From assembly GCA_025934635.1 (NCBI GenBank), contig JAICWX010000083.1, positions 1 to 28,085 of the forward strand: a stretch of 28,085 bases of DNA, in the 5' to 3' direction. Position 1 is the stretch's first letter; every line of letters begins with the position of its first letter. Positions 6,855 to 14,127 of this stretch are shown one piece after another. The notes beneath the pieces were generated by a model, which saw only the letters and a list, made by a program, of their open reading frames with translations, was not told where the DNA came from and searched no databases. The stretch comes from Streptosporangiaceae bacterium. Lineage in GTDB: Bacteria; Actinomycetota; Actinomycetes; Streptosporangiales; Streptosporangiaceae. The translations under genes and the position numbers were made by a program.

Positions 6855-9581
6855 ATGGCGGTCGAGGCGATCGAGCGAGAGATCGGCGCCGCTTACCTTG
6901 GCCTGGCTGAGGCGGCCGCGACGGCGCGGCAAGGCGAGCGGCACTACCTGGACGGGCGGGAATCGGGCAGCCTGCCCGGGCCCGCGACCGCGCTGGCCGC
7001 CGCGCATCCGTGGGCGCTGGCCGGTTTCGGCGATCCGGCCTGGGCTGCTTACCGGCCCGACCCGCAGGCGGCGGCGCCGGACGGGCTGCGCGTCGGGGTG
7101 ATGCGGCTGGGCGAGGACCTGCCACCGGTGCCGGCCGTGGCGCGGTTCGCCGGGCACGGCCATGTGCTGATCAGCGAGCGCGGCTTCGCTGCGGGGGCGC
7201 GGTCGCTGTTGCAGGCGCTGACCTTGCGGCTGGCCACGGCGACCCGCCCGGGCACGGTGCGGTTCGCGCTGGCCGACCCGGTCGGGCAGGGCCGGTACCT
7301 GAGCGCGTTCCTGCGCCTGCCCGCGCCGCTGCGCGTGGGCGCGGGGGTGGCGGCCGGCCCGGCTGAGACCGAGGCGCTGCTGACGGCACTGAACAGTCAT
7401 GTGGTGGAGGTCACCCAGACCCGGCTGACCAACGTGTACTCCTCGGTGGAGGCGTACAACACGGGCACCACCGGGGCGACGGTGCCGTACCACGTGCTGG
7501 TGCTGGCCGGTTTCCCGGCCGGGATCGACGACCGGGCTTCGGAACTGCTCGGGCGGCTGGCCCGGAACGGGCCGCGGGCCGGTCTTTACATCGTGGCCAC
7601 GGTGGATCCTTCGCTTGACATGCCGCGCGGGTTCGACCTGGCGGCGCTGTCCGCGCTGGGCACCACGCTCAGCCTGGATTCTTCTGGGCATCTGACCTGG
7701 GACGATACGGACTTCGGGCCCGGGGTGATTTCGCCTGATGAGATGCCGGAGGCGGCCTGGGCCAACCCGTGGCTGGACGCGGTGGGCGCGGCGGCCGGGT
7801 CCGCGTCACGGGACCTGCCGTTCAGCCGGATCGCGGTACCGCCGGCCCGGTGCTGGGCCGGGGACACCACCGACGGCCTGGACGTGCAGATCGGCGTGGA
7901 CAGCAAGGGCGAGCCGCAGCGGTTCGTCATGGGCATCCGCGGGATACATCACGGCCTGGTCGGCGGCGACGTCCGGATGGGCAAGACCAACCTGCTGCAC
8001 GTGCTGATCAGCCAGCTCGCCTTGTGCTACCCGCCGGAGGAACTGGAGCTGTACCTGCTCGACTTCAAGGAAGTCGAGTTCGACGCGTACCTGACCGAGC
8101 GGCTGCCGCACGCGCGGGCGATCACGTCGCGGACCGACCGCGAGTTCGGGTTGTCGATGCTGCGGCGGTTTCACGAGGAGATCGAGCGGCGGGCCCGGCT
8201 GTGCCGCGAGGCGCGGGTCACCGACCTGCCGGACTACCGGCGGGAGACGGGGCAGGTGCTGCCGCGGGCGCTGGTGATCATGGACGAGTTCCAGGTGCTG
8301 TTCAACGAGGAGGACCGGCTGGCCCGGGAGGCGGGGCGGCTGCTGGCGGATATCGCGAAGCGGGGAGCGGCGTTCGGGCTGCACCTGCTGCTGGCTACCC
8401 AGTCGCCGGGCGGGCCGCTGGCGGCGTATCTCCGGCCGGTGTACGAGCAGATGGCGCTGCGGATCGCGCTGGGGTGCACCGCGCCGAGCGTGTCGCAGGC
8501 GATCCTCGGGGAGGGGAACGACGCGGCGACCAGGCTGGTGCGGGCGGGGGACGCGATCTACAACGACCGGCGCGGTGAGGGCGCCAACCCGGTGATGCGG
8601 ATCGCGATGCTGCCGACGCGGGAGCGGCTGGCGCTGATCGGTTCTATCCGGGAGCTCGGCGGGGGGCGGGTGTACCCGGCGCCGGCCAGCTTCGATCCTG
8701 ATTCGGCGGCGGTGTTCGTGCCTGGTGGCGGCCACGGGGCCGAGCCGGGCTCTCAGCCGGCTGGCTTTGCTGACCCGGGAAACGCGGTGCAGGCGTGGCT
8801 GGGCGAGGCGATCGAGATCAAGCCGGCTACCACCGCCACGTTCGAGCGTTACCCGCGGTCCAACCTGCTCATCGTGGGCGGCGAGAAGCACGGGCACGCG
8901 CTGTTGCTGGCCACCTTGCTCAGCGCGGCGGTGCAGCGCTCCCCCGGGCAGGTGCGGTTCACGGTGGCCGAGTTCACCCGGCCGTCGTCGGCGTTCCGCG
9001 GGTTCTTCGACGTGGTGCGGGGGCTGCCGCACGAGGTGCGGGTCGCGGACCGCCGGACAGTCGAGGACGAGCTGGATGACCTGATCGACGACCTGGAGAC
9101 GCGGCTGGCGGGCGCGGACTCCGGGGTCGATACGGCACCGGGCGCGGCTTCCTTGCCGGGTGTCGTCGCTCCGCCGGAGCGGTTCTTCCTGATCGCCGGG
9201 ATGCACCGGTGGCACGAGCTGCTGGCCGAGGGCGATTACGGGCGGCTGAGCGAGACCTCGGCCCGGCTGATCCGGCTGGCGGACAAGGGACCGGACGCCG
9301 GCATCCACGTGGTGGCCTGGACCGACGGCTACGCCACGGCCGAGCGGGCGCTGCGGCGGGCCGGCATCGGGTTCTTCGGGCTGCGGGCGGTGCTGCGGGT
9401 GATGTCGCCCGCGGAGAGCGACGCGCTGCTCGGCGTGGCCGCCGCCGCCAGCCTGGACGACGACCGCGCCCTGTACCGGGACACCGAGTGGCCCGTCGAG
9501 CAGGTGGAGAAGTTCAAGCCGTATTCGACCGATTCGCTCAAGGCCTTCGCCCAGGAAGGATTCTCTCGTCACCATGACTGA
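6855..9581 (+). CDS. FtsK/SpoIIIE-type ATPase, EccC-like, soluble
   Basis: The ATG at 6855 follows AGAGGTG and is preferred over an ATG 45 bases upstream. The 908-residue protein has no obvious membrane segment. An N-terminal alpha/beta region at about 75-330 contains a Rossmann-like HVLVLAGFPAGIDD and a GLYIVATVD strand. The main FtsK domain has Walker A GGDVRMGKTN at about 370-379, Walker B LVIMDEF at about 473-479 and sensor LLLATQSPGG at about 511-520. A second, degenerate ATPase module from about 650 has GGEKHGHA in the Walker A position, with no Lys-Thr, followed by FFLIAGMHRWHELL. One active and one degenerate ATPase module recalls EccC of type VII secretion, but the usual N-terminal membrane helices and other secretion genes are absent. 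It overlaps the next gene by eight bases (ATGACTGA). Confidence 0.85.
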   Translation: MAVEAIEREIGAAYLGLAEAAATARQGERHYLDGRESGSLPGPATALAAAHPWALAGFGDPAWAAYRPDPQAAAPDGLRVGVMRLGEDLPPVPAVARFAGHGHVLISERGFAAGARSLLQALTLRLATATRPGTVRFALADPVGQGRYLSAFLRLPAPLRVGAGVAAGPAETEALLTALNSHVVEVTQTRLTNVYSSVEAYNTGTTGATVPYHVLVLAGFPAGIDDRASELLGRLARNGPRAGLYIVATVDPSLDMPRGFDLAALSALGTTLSLDSSGHLTWDDTDFGPGVISPDEMPEAAWANPWLDAVGAAAGSASRDLPFSRIAVPPARCWAGDTTDGLDVQIGVDSKGEPQRFVMGIRGIHHGLVGGDVRMGKTNLLHVLISQLALCYPPEELELYLLDFKEVEFDAYLTERLPHARAITSRTDREFGLSMLRRFHEEIERRARLCREARVTDLPDYRRETGQVLPRALVIMDEFQVLFNEEDRLAREAGRLLADIAKRGAAFGLHLLLATQSPGGPLAAYLRPVYEQMALRIALGCTAPSVSQAILGEGNDAATRLVRAGDAIYNDRRGEGANPVMRIAMLPTRERLALIGSIRELGGGRVYPAPASFDPDSAAVFVPGGGHGAEPGSQPAGFADPGNAVQAWLGEAIEIKPATTATFERYPRSNLLIVGGEKHGHALLLATLLSAAVQRSPGQVRFTVAEFTRPSSAFRGFFDVVRGLPHEVRVADRRTVEDELDDLIDDLETRLAGADSGVDTAPGAASLPGVVAPPERFFLIAGMHRWHELLAEGDYGRLSETSARLIRLADKGPDAGIHVVAWTDGYATAERALRRAGIGFFGLRAVLRVMSPAESDALLGVAAAASLDDDRALYRDTEWPVEQVEKFKPYSTDSLKAFAQEGFSRHHD

Positions 9582-10347
9582 CGCCGCGTCCCCCTATCTG
9601 GCCCTGCGCCAGGCGGTCCGGCCGGCCATCCTCGCCCACCGGCTGCTGGCCGGGGACCAGGAGCGGGCCGGGAAGCTGGCCGCCGAGTGCGAGGACCTGC
9701 TCTTCCTCACCGGGGAGCTGCTGAAGGCATCCGGGCGGGCGCGTATTCTCGCCGCGGCCTCGGCGGCTGCGTCCGAGACCGCGGCCGCGGTCTCAGGCGA
9801 GAGCGCCGGCGACCGGCAGGCGCAGCTCCTCGACGCCTACGCCGGCGCCGGCCTGCTCTGGGCCAAGGTGGTGGGCAGTTCCCTGGCCCTGGCGCAGGCG
9901 CTGATCGAGCGCGGCGACTGGGACGACGTCCGCGCGCTGGCCAGTTTCCTGGCCAGCGCCGGGGAGGACAGCGCCGCCACCGAGCTGCGCCGCGCGCTGG
10001 GGAAGGCGATCTGGCAGATCCACCGCGAGCAGCTGCGGGCCATCAGCAGCACGATGCCGCCGGCCGCCATCGGCGGCGCCATCAACGCGCTGCGGGCCCT
10101 GCTCCGCGAGATACCACCGGAGCTCCCGGACCGGAACTCCGAAGTGAACCGCTTCCTGCCGCCGCTGGCCGCGGCCATCGGCGCGCTCATGAAGAAACAG
10201 CAGGTCGAGATCCCCTACCACAGCCGGGTGGAACACATCGCCACCGGCGGAGTCGCCAAATACCCGGATATCGTCGAGATGAGCCTGGACGAGCTCGCGG
10301 CCGAGTTCGAGGGCGTCTGCCGGCGGCCCGGCCAGAACGGCACATAG
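9574..10347 (+). CDS. Helical protein of the FtsK-like operon, function unknown
   Basis: The ATG at 9574 overlaps the end of the ATPase gene, so translation is coupled. The 257-residue product is almost entirely predicted helix, rich in Ala, Leu and Glu, with no signal peptide or clear membrane span (AYAGAGLLWAKVVGSSLALA is only mildly hydrophobic). Segments such as LRQAVRPAILAHRLLAGDQE and DEL-type acidic helices near the C-terminus (YPDIVEMSLDELAAEFEGVC) suggest a scaffold or adaptor. I do not recognise a family. Position between the ATPase and the WXG100-like proteins suggests a chaperone or ATPase partner, by context only. Confidence 0.75.
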   Translation: MTDAASPYLALRQAVRPAILAHRLLAGDQERAGKLAAECEDLLFLTGELLKASGRARILAAASAAASETAAAVSGESAGDRQAQLLDAYAGAGLLWAKVVGSSLALAQALIERGDWDDVRALASFLASAGEDSAATELRRALGKAIWQIHREQLRAISSTMPPAAIGGAINALRALLREIPPELPDRNSEVNRFLPPLAAAIGALMKKQQVEIPYHSRVEHIATGGVAKYPDIVEMSLDELAAEFEGVCRRPGQNGT

Positions 10348-10357
10348 GAGAGGGCGC

Positions 10358-10726
10358 ATGTCTGGGGTTGTCAACGATATCGAGGCGCTGGCGGAGTTCA
10401 GGTCGCACCTGATGCGGTTCAACCACGACCTCGCCGAGAACTTCTCGACCATCCAGGGGCACTGGCGTGAGCTCGGGGAGGTCTGGCGGGACGACATGTA
10501 CCGGCTGTTCGGCGAGGCGCTGGAGGAGGTGCTGCCGGGCATCACCGCCTACCTGGCCGCGACCGAGCAGCACGAGGCGCACCTGGCCGCCCTGATCGAG
10601 CGGCTCGGCGGCTACCTCGAGACCGGGGCCGGGGCGGGCATGGGGATCGGCCGGACCGAGGTGCGCCGCGCTCAGCGGTCGGGATCCGGCAACGAGACGG
10701 GGCGGCGTGGCAGCAGTTCACGCTGA
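10358..10726 (+). CDS. WXG100-like small helical protein
   Basis: The 122-residue product follows a GGAGAGGG ribosome binding site ten bases after the previous stop. Residues 5-90 form a helical hairpin: DIEALAEFRSHLMRFNHDLA, a Trp-containing turn (HWRELGEVWRDD), then MYRLFGEALEEVLPGITAYL and a last helix. The W-x6-W-x2-D turn is reminiscent of the WXG turn of ESAT-6-like proteins, though there is no exact WxG. A Gly/Arg/Ser-rich tail of about 30 residues is probably disordered. Location after an EccC-like ATPase supports a WXG100-like role, but secretion is not shown. Confidence 0.7.
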   Translation: MSGVVNDIEALAEFRSHLMRFNHDLAENFSTIQGHWRELGEVWRDDMYRLFGEALEEVLPGITAYLAATEQHEAHLAALIERLGGYLETGAGAGMGIGRTEVRRAQRSGSGNETGRRGSSSR

Positions 10727-11156
10727 CATCGACGCGCTGAAGGGGCTGCACGACGCGCTGGTGCGGTACCGGCACGCGCAGCGGGACGTGGCGGCGCGGG
10801 CGTCGGATCAGGTCCGGGCGACCCGGGCGGCGCTGGAGGCCAAGGCGTCTCAGCTGCGAGTCCAGCTGGAGATGTGTCAGGCCGAGTACGCCGGCTGCCA
10901 GCAGCGGGCCGCCGAGGCCGATCCGGAGGACCTCCCGGTGGACTGCTCGGGTTACGCCCGGGCGGTGGCGCAGAACGCCGAACGGCTGGAGCAGCTGCAG
11001 CTCTGGCGGCAGCGGGTCGAGGCTGAGGCCAGCGAGTTCTCCGGGGTCGCGGGGCGGTTCGATGCGTTGCTGGCGGCCGACCTGCCGCGGATGGAAGAGC
11101 AGCTGGCTTCGATTATCGGCAGCCTGGAGCGGGCGCGGCGTCTTCAGGCGCCCTGA
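10707..11156 (+). CDS. Coiled-coil protein of the FtsK-like operon with paired Cys
   Basis: The GTG at 10707 overlaps the end of the preceding gene by 20 bases. The 149-residue protein is a long helix-rich coiled coil (ALEAKASQLRVQLEMCQAEY, later RLEQLQLWRQRVEAEASEFS). A short loop near residues 70-75 (DPEDLPVDCSGYA) breaks the helices, giving a hairpin with Cys at about 52, 59 and 74, so an internal disulfide is possible. No membrane segment or signal peptide is seen. In length and shape it resembles the larger helical-hairpin partners found with WXG100 proteins, but I cannot assign a family. Confidence 0.7.
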   Translation: MAAVHADIDALKGLHDALVRYRHAQRDVAARASDQVRATRAALEAKASQLRVQLEMCQAEYAGCQQRAAEADPEDLPVDCSGYARAVAQNAERLEQLQLWRQRVEAEASEFSGVAGRFDALLAADLPRMEEQLASIIGSLERARRLQAP

Positions 11157-11170
11157 CTTTTGGGAGAATC

Positions 11171-11383
11171 ATGATCAGCCGGCCCGAGCAGGACGGGGAT
11201 CAGCAGGTGCGGATGCTCGGCGACGCCTGGGAGCGGGCCGCGGAGCACTGGCGGGACGGGCCGGCCCGGCAGTTCGGCGACGGGCAGCTGGCGCCGCTGC
11301 TCCAGGAGTCCCGTAGCTACCTGGAAGCGCTGCGCAAGCTCATGGACACCCTCGAAGCCGCCGACCGCGAAACCGGAGGCTAG
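11171..11383 (+). CDS. Small WXG100-like protein (70 aa)
   Basis: A GGGAG ribosome binding site lies five bases before the ATG. The 70-residue product has one helix (QQVRMLGDAWERAAEHW), a turn with RDGPARQFGDGQ, and a second helix (LAPLLQESRSYLEALRKLMD). The HWRDxxxRxF pattern is shared with HWRELGEVWRDDMYRLF in the 122-residue protein two genes upstream, so the two may be distant relatives or partners. It is the last gene of the five-gene operon, and its 3' end overlaps the convergent DUF397 gene by 44 bases. Confidence 0.7.
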   Translation: MISRPEQDGDQQVRMLGDAWERAAEHWRDGPARQFGDGQLAPLLQESRSYLEALRKLMDTLEAADRETGG

Positions 11384-11624
11384 CTTCTGGCGTCTTTGCC
11401 GGCAGTTTTGGTCGTGATAGCAGCCAGATCGGCGGGCTCGGATGTGGCCCTAACAAGCTCTTGACCTGGTCAGCGAACGTGCGCCAGGCGGCGGGGGTGA
11501 AGCGCAGCACCGGGCTGGAGTTGTTCTTGGTGTCGCGGACGAGCACGCGGTCAGAGGCGGCTATCTCGACGCAGTTGGCCTCGGAACCGGAAAAGCTTGA
11601 CTTGCGCCAAGTCAGGTCAGTCAT
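11340..11624 (-). CDS. DUF397 domain protein
   Basis: The 94-residue protein starts with the hallmark MTDLTWRKSSFSGSEANCVE, then IAASDRVLVRDTKNNSSPVL and FTPAAWRTFADQVKS, which together are a complete DUF397 domain of about 62 residues. The remaining 30 residues (Pro/Arg-rich) extend beyond the usual end and read into the tail of the convergent 70-residue gene. The start overlaps the end of the XRE-family regulator by eight bases (ATGACTGA). DUF397 proteins pair with XRE-DUF5753 regulators and RsbW-like ATPases in WhiJ/AbaA-type developmental and antibiotic-control loci of actinomycetes. Confidence 0.9.
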   Translation of the reverse strand: MTDLTWRKSSFSGSEANCVEIAASDRVLVRDTKNNSSPVLRFTPAAWRTFADQVKSLLGPHPSPPIWLLSRPKLPAKTPEASLRFRGRRLRGCP

Positions 11625-12444
11625 CAGCTATCTCGCTCCTGATCTGCATGAGCAGATTCATCGACTCCCTTGGTGGCAATGCCACCGCCCGGATCAGGTT
11701 GACGGTGGTCATCAGGTCCGCCACCTGGCCCGGTGATTCTACGATCATGCCCCCGCCCTTGCACTCGGTATACGCGACCGAAGGATCGTCGGTGAAATCG
11801 AACACCGAGATGGGACCGTCCGTGCCAGGATGGTCGCTCGCGGTGAACGGCAGAACCTGGATCACGACGTCAGGCAGCCGGGCGATATCGATGATCTTGT
11901 CCAGCTGCTCCGCCATGACCGCACGGCCGCCTACCTGGTGCCGCAGCGCTCCCTCGTGCAGCACATCCCAGAACATCGGAGGATCGTCGCGCGTCAGTAT
12001 CCGCTGGCGTTCGATCCGGCTGGTGACCAGCCGGTCCAGGGCATCGGGGCCGAGCCGGGGCTTTCCCGCGCTGATCACCGAGCGCGCGTAGCCTTCCGTC
12101 TGGAGCAGGCCCGGGATGACGCGCAGTTCCCACTCGTGGATACGGATGGCGCGGGTCTCGAAATCGATGACCGGGGCGAAATAGGACGGCCAGGCCTCAC
12201 GAGAGATCAGCTCGTGCCACGCCGTGAACGTACCCGGGAGGCTGAACGCCTCGTCGAGCCGTTTAGCGAAGTCCAGCGTCGGCGTCTTATTCATCGTCTC
12301 GACACCGCTCACCAGCGAATCCGAGCACAAGAGCTTCTCGGCCAGGTCAACCTGTGACCAGCCGGAACGCTGACGCCAGGCCCGGAGCTGATCCGCGAAC
12401 TTCGCCAGCGCCGACGCCTTGACTAATGAATCGCCGTCTCCCAC
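11617..12444 (-). CDS. XRE-family regulator with DUF5753 domain (WhiJ-like)
   Basis: With a GTG start at 12442-12444 the product is 275 residues, normal for the family. An upstream ATG at 12582 would run across the divergent ATPase gene start and is rejected. The N-terminal HTH at about 12-65 reads FADQLRAWRQRSGWSQVDLA, then EKLLCSDSLVSGVE and TPTLDFAKRLDEAF. The C-terminal DUF5753 region has IRIHEWELRVIPGLLQTEGY and ARSVIS, then RQRILTRDDPPMFWDVLHEG and later HPGTDGPISVFDF. Such regulators act with a downstream DUF397 protein, here overlapping by eight bases, to control development or secondary metabolism. The divergent anti-sigma-like ATPase completes the usual set. Confidence 0.9.
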   Translation of the reverse strand: MGDGDSLVKASALAKFADQLRAWRQRSGWSQVDLAEKLLCSDSLVSGVETMNKTPTLDFAKRLDEAFSLPGTFTAWHELISREAWPSYFAPVIDFETRAIRIHEWELRVIPGLLQTEGYARSVISAGKPRLGPDALDRLVTSRIERQRILTRDDPPMFWDVLHEGALRHQVGGRAVMAEQLDKIIDIARLPDVVIQVLPFTASDHPGTDGPISVFDFTDDPSVAYTECKGGGMIVESPGQVADLMTTVNLIRAVALPPRESMNLLMQIRSEIADD

Positions 12445-12561
12445 CCGACCGAGCTTAATTCCACCGCGGTTTCCAAACCAGCACTTCTGCCGCGTGGCCG
12501 TAGCTCTCGGTATCCCTCGCCTGCCATCTTGGCTACCAGATTTCCACGAAAAGGAGACACG

Positions 12562-12963
12562 GTGAGCGGCGCGGCGGCACAAGCGGCTACTTCATACCAG
12601 CGGACCTTCCCCGGCCGGGCCGACCAGATCGGCCGGGTCCGCCGGGACATCGCCAGTTACCTGGCCGGTCACCCGGCCGCCGACGACGCGGTGCTGACCG
12701 CCAGCGAACTGGCCACCAATTCAGTGCTGCATTCGGCCAGCACAGGCGAGTCCTTCACGGTCCGGTGCCAGGAGTACCCCGGCTGCGTGCAGATCGAGGT
12801 CGAAGACCTCGGCGGTCCCTGGCAGGCCGGGCAGTCTGACGGCCGCCCGCACGGACTGGACATCATCGAGGCCCTGGCCGGGCCGGACGGCTGGGAGGCC
12901 GACACGGCCGGCAACGGCAATCGCATCGTGCGGGTCCGGGTCGGTGGCGCACAGGGTACGTAA
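12562..12963 (+). CDS. ATP-binding protein, RsbW-like anti-sigma factor type (HATPase_c_2)
   Basis: GTG at 12562 is chosen because AAGGAG lies six bases upstream; an ATG 33 bases earlier has no such site. The 133-residue protein is a single GHKL ATPase domain. The N-box is LTASELATNSVLHSAS, the G1-like box is VEDLGGPW, and the G2-like segment is PHGLDIIEALAGPDGWE. The start TSYQRTFPGRADQIGRVRRD is typical for the Streptomyces RsbW-like family. It diverges from the XRE/DUF397 pair, the arrangement seen in WhiJ/AbaA-type loci. Whether it has a sigma-factor partner cannot be told from this window. Confidence 0.88.
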   Translation: MSGAAAQAATSYQRTFPGRADQIGRVRRDIASYLAGHPAADDAVLTASELATNSVLHSASTGESFTVRCQEYPGCVQIEVEDLGGPWQAGQSDGRPHGLDIIEALAGPDGWEADTAGNGNRIVRVRVGGAQGT

Positions 12964-13044
12964 GACGGTACCCGGGGGCACACCGAGCACGGTCGGAACG
13001 GGGCTGCGAGGCGAGGCTCGCCCGAACGGGGACGCTGGGGCGGG

Positions 13045-14097
13045 TTACTCCGGGGACGGCTGGGTGGTGAGGTGGGTGAGGCAGGCTACGGGGTCGACGG
13101 CGTCGAGGACCAGGGGGGTGAAGGCGGAGCGGGTGGTGTGGAGGTCGAGGAGGCGGGGGCGGGAGGGGGTGCCGGTGGCGCGGTCGATGGTGTTGACCCA
13201 GGCGGTGAGGGTGACGGCCTGGACTAGGTCGGGGGGCAGGGCGGCGAAGAGCTCGTGCAGGGCGCGGAGGGCGACGTTGGCGACGAGGCGCTCGTGGGCC
13301 TGGGCGATCTCGGTTTCTGGGCGCGGGATGGGCTCGACGGCGTCCTTGGTCTTGACGTAGCGGTAGGAGCGGACGGCGGGGATGACGGTGCGGGGCGGGA
13401 GTTCCAGGTCGACGGCGAGGCAGCGGGCCTGCGGGTCGTAGGTCACCTGGTAGTCGCGGGGGAAGCCGTCCGGGTAGCGGTTGGCCCGCAGGACGCAGCC
13501 GGCGAACCAGCCGACGGCGTCGGGGTCGCCGGCCGCGAACGCCGACCGGCGGCTGGTGACGTAGGCGTTCCTGGCCGCCGCCTTGGCGCGTTCCTCGGTT
13601 ACCTTGCGGTCGTAGGTGGCCTTGGCGACGGCGAGGGCGCAGCGGCGTTCGGCGTCCTGATGCTGGTGCTCGGTGACGGCCGCGTCGAAGCGGGCCCGGG
13701 CGGCCTCCGCCGCCTGGCGGGCCTGGCGGCCGATGAAGAGGCGGGCCAGGCCGGTGACCGGGGCGGGGGCATAGTCCCTCCACTGCGGCGCGGGCTCGAC
13801 GGCGGCCAGCGGGCCGGGGTCGAAGTCGGGGGTCTTCGGGGCGGCCAGCAGGCGCTCGAAGGTGAGCGGGCGCAGCGGCAGGACGCTGGTCAGCACCTCG
13901 CCGAGCGCCTTGAGCCGCGCCTGCACGGCGGCGGTCTTGTCCTCCGCCTGCTGCTGCTGGGAAGCCAGGAGTTCCTGCTGGCGGACGCGTTCGGCGTCCC
14001 GCTCGCGCTGCCGCTTCTCCCGCGCCTGCCGGTCGTCCTCACGCCGCTGGTTGGCCAGCCGCTGCTCGAACGTCGCGAGGCTGCCGCTCCGGGCCAT
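13045..14097 (-). CDS. Coiled-coil protein resembling the N-terminal part of Mrr-type restriction-associated proteins
   Basis: An AGGGGAG ribosome binding site lies three bases before the ATG. The 350-residue protein starts with a strongly charged coiled coil at about 8-65 (QRLANQRREDDRQAREKRQR). A Pro-rich segment, a second helix with QARQAAEAARARFDAAVTEH, and a globular C-terminal half follow (ANRYPDGFPRDYQVTYDPQA, then VDLELPPRTVIPAVRSYRYV and NVALRALHELFAALPPDLVQ). From memory, the same order of elements is found at the N-terminus of long actinobacterial proteins that end in an Mrr-type restriction endonuclease domain. That catalytic domain is not present here. Function is unknown. Confidence 0.65.
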   Translation of the reverse strand: MARSGSLATFEQRLANQRREDDRQAREKRQRERDAERVRQQELLASQQQQAEDKTAAVQARLKALGEVLTSVLPLRPLTFERLLAAPKTPDFDPGPLAAVEPAPQWRDYAPAPVTGLARLFIGRQARQAAEAARARFDAAVTEHQHQDAERRCALAVAKATYDRKVTEERAKAAARNAYVTSRRSAFAAGDPDAVGWFAGCVLRANRYPDGFPRDYQVTYDPQARCLAVDLELPPRTVIPAVRSYRYVKTKDAVEPIPRPETEIAQAHERLVANVALRALHELFAALPPDLVQAVTLTAWVNTIDRATGTPSRPRLLDLHTTRSAFTPLVLDAVDPVACLTHLTTQPSPE

Positions 14098-14127
14098 GAC
14101 TCCCCTGGTCTACATGCCAATCGTTTC

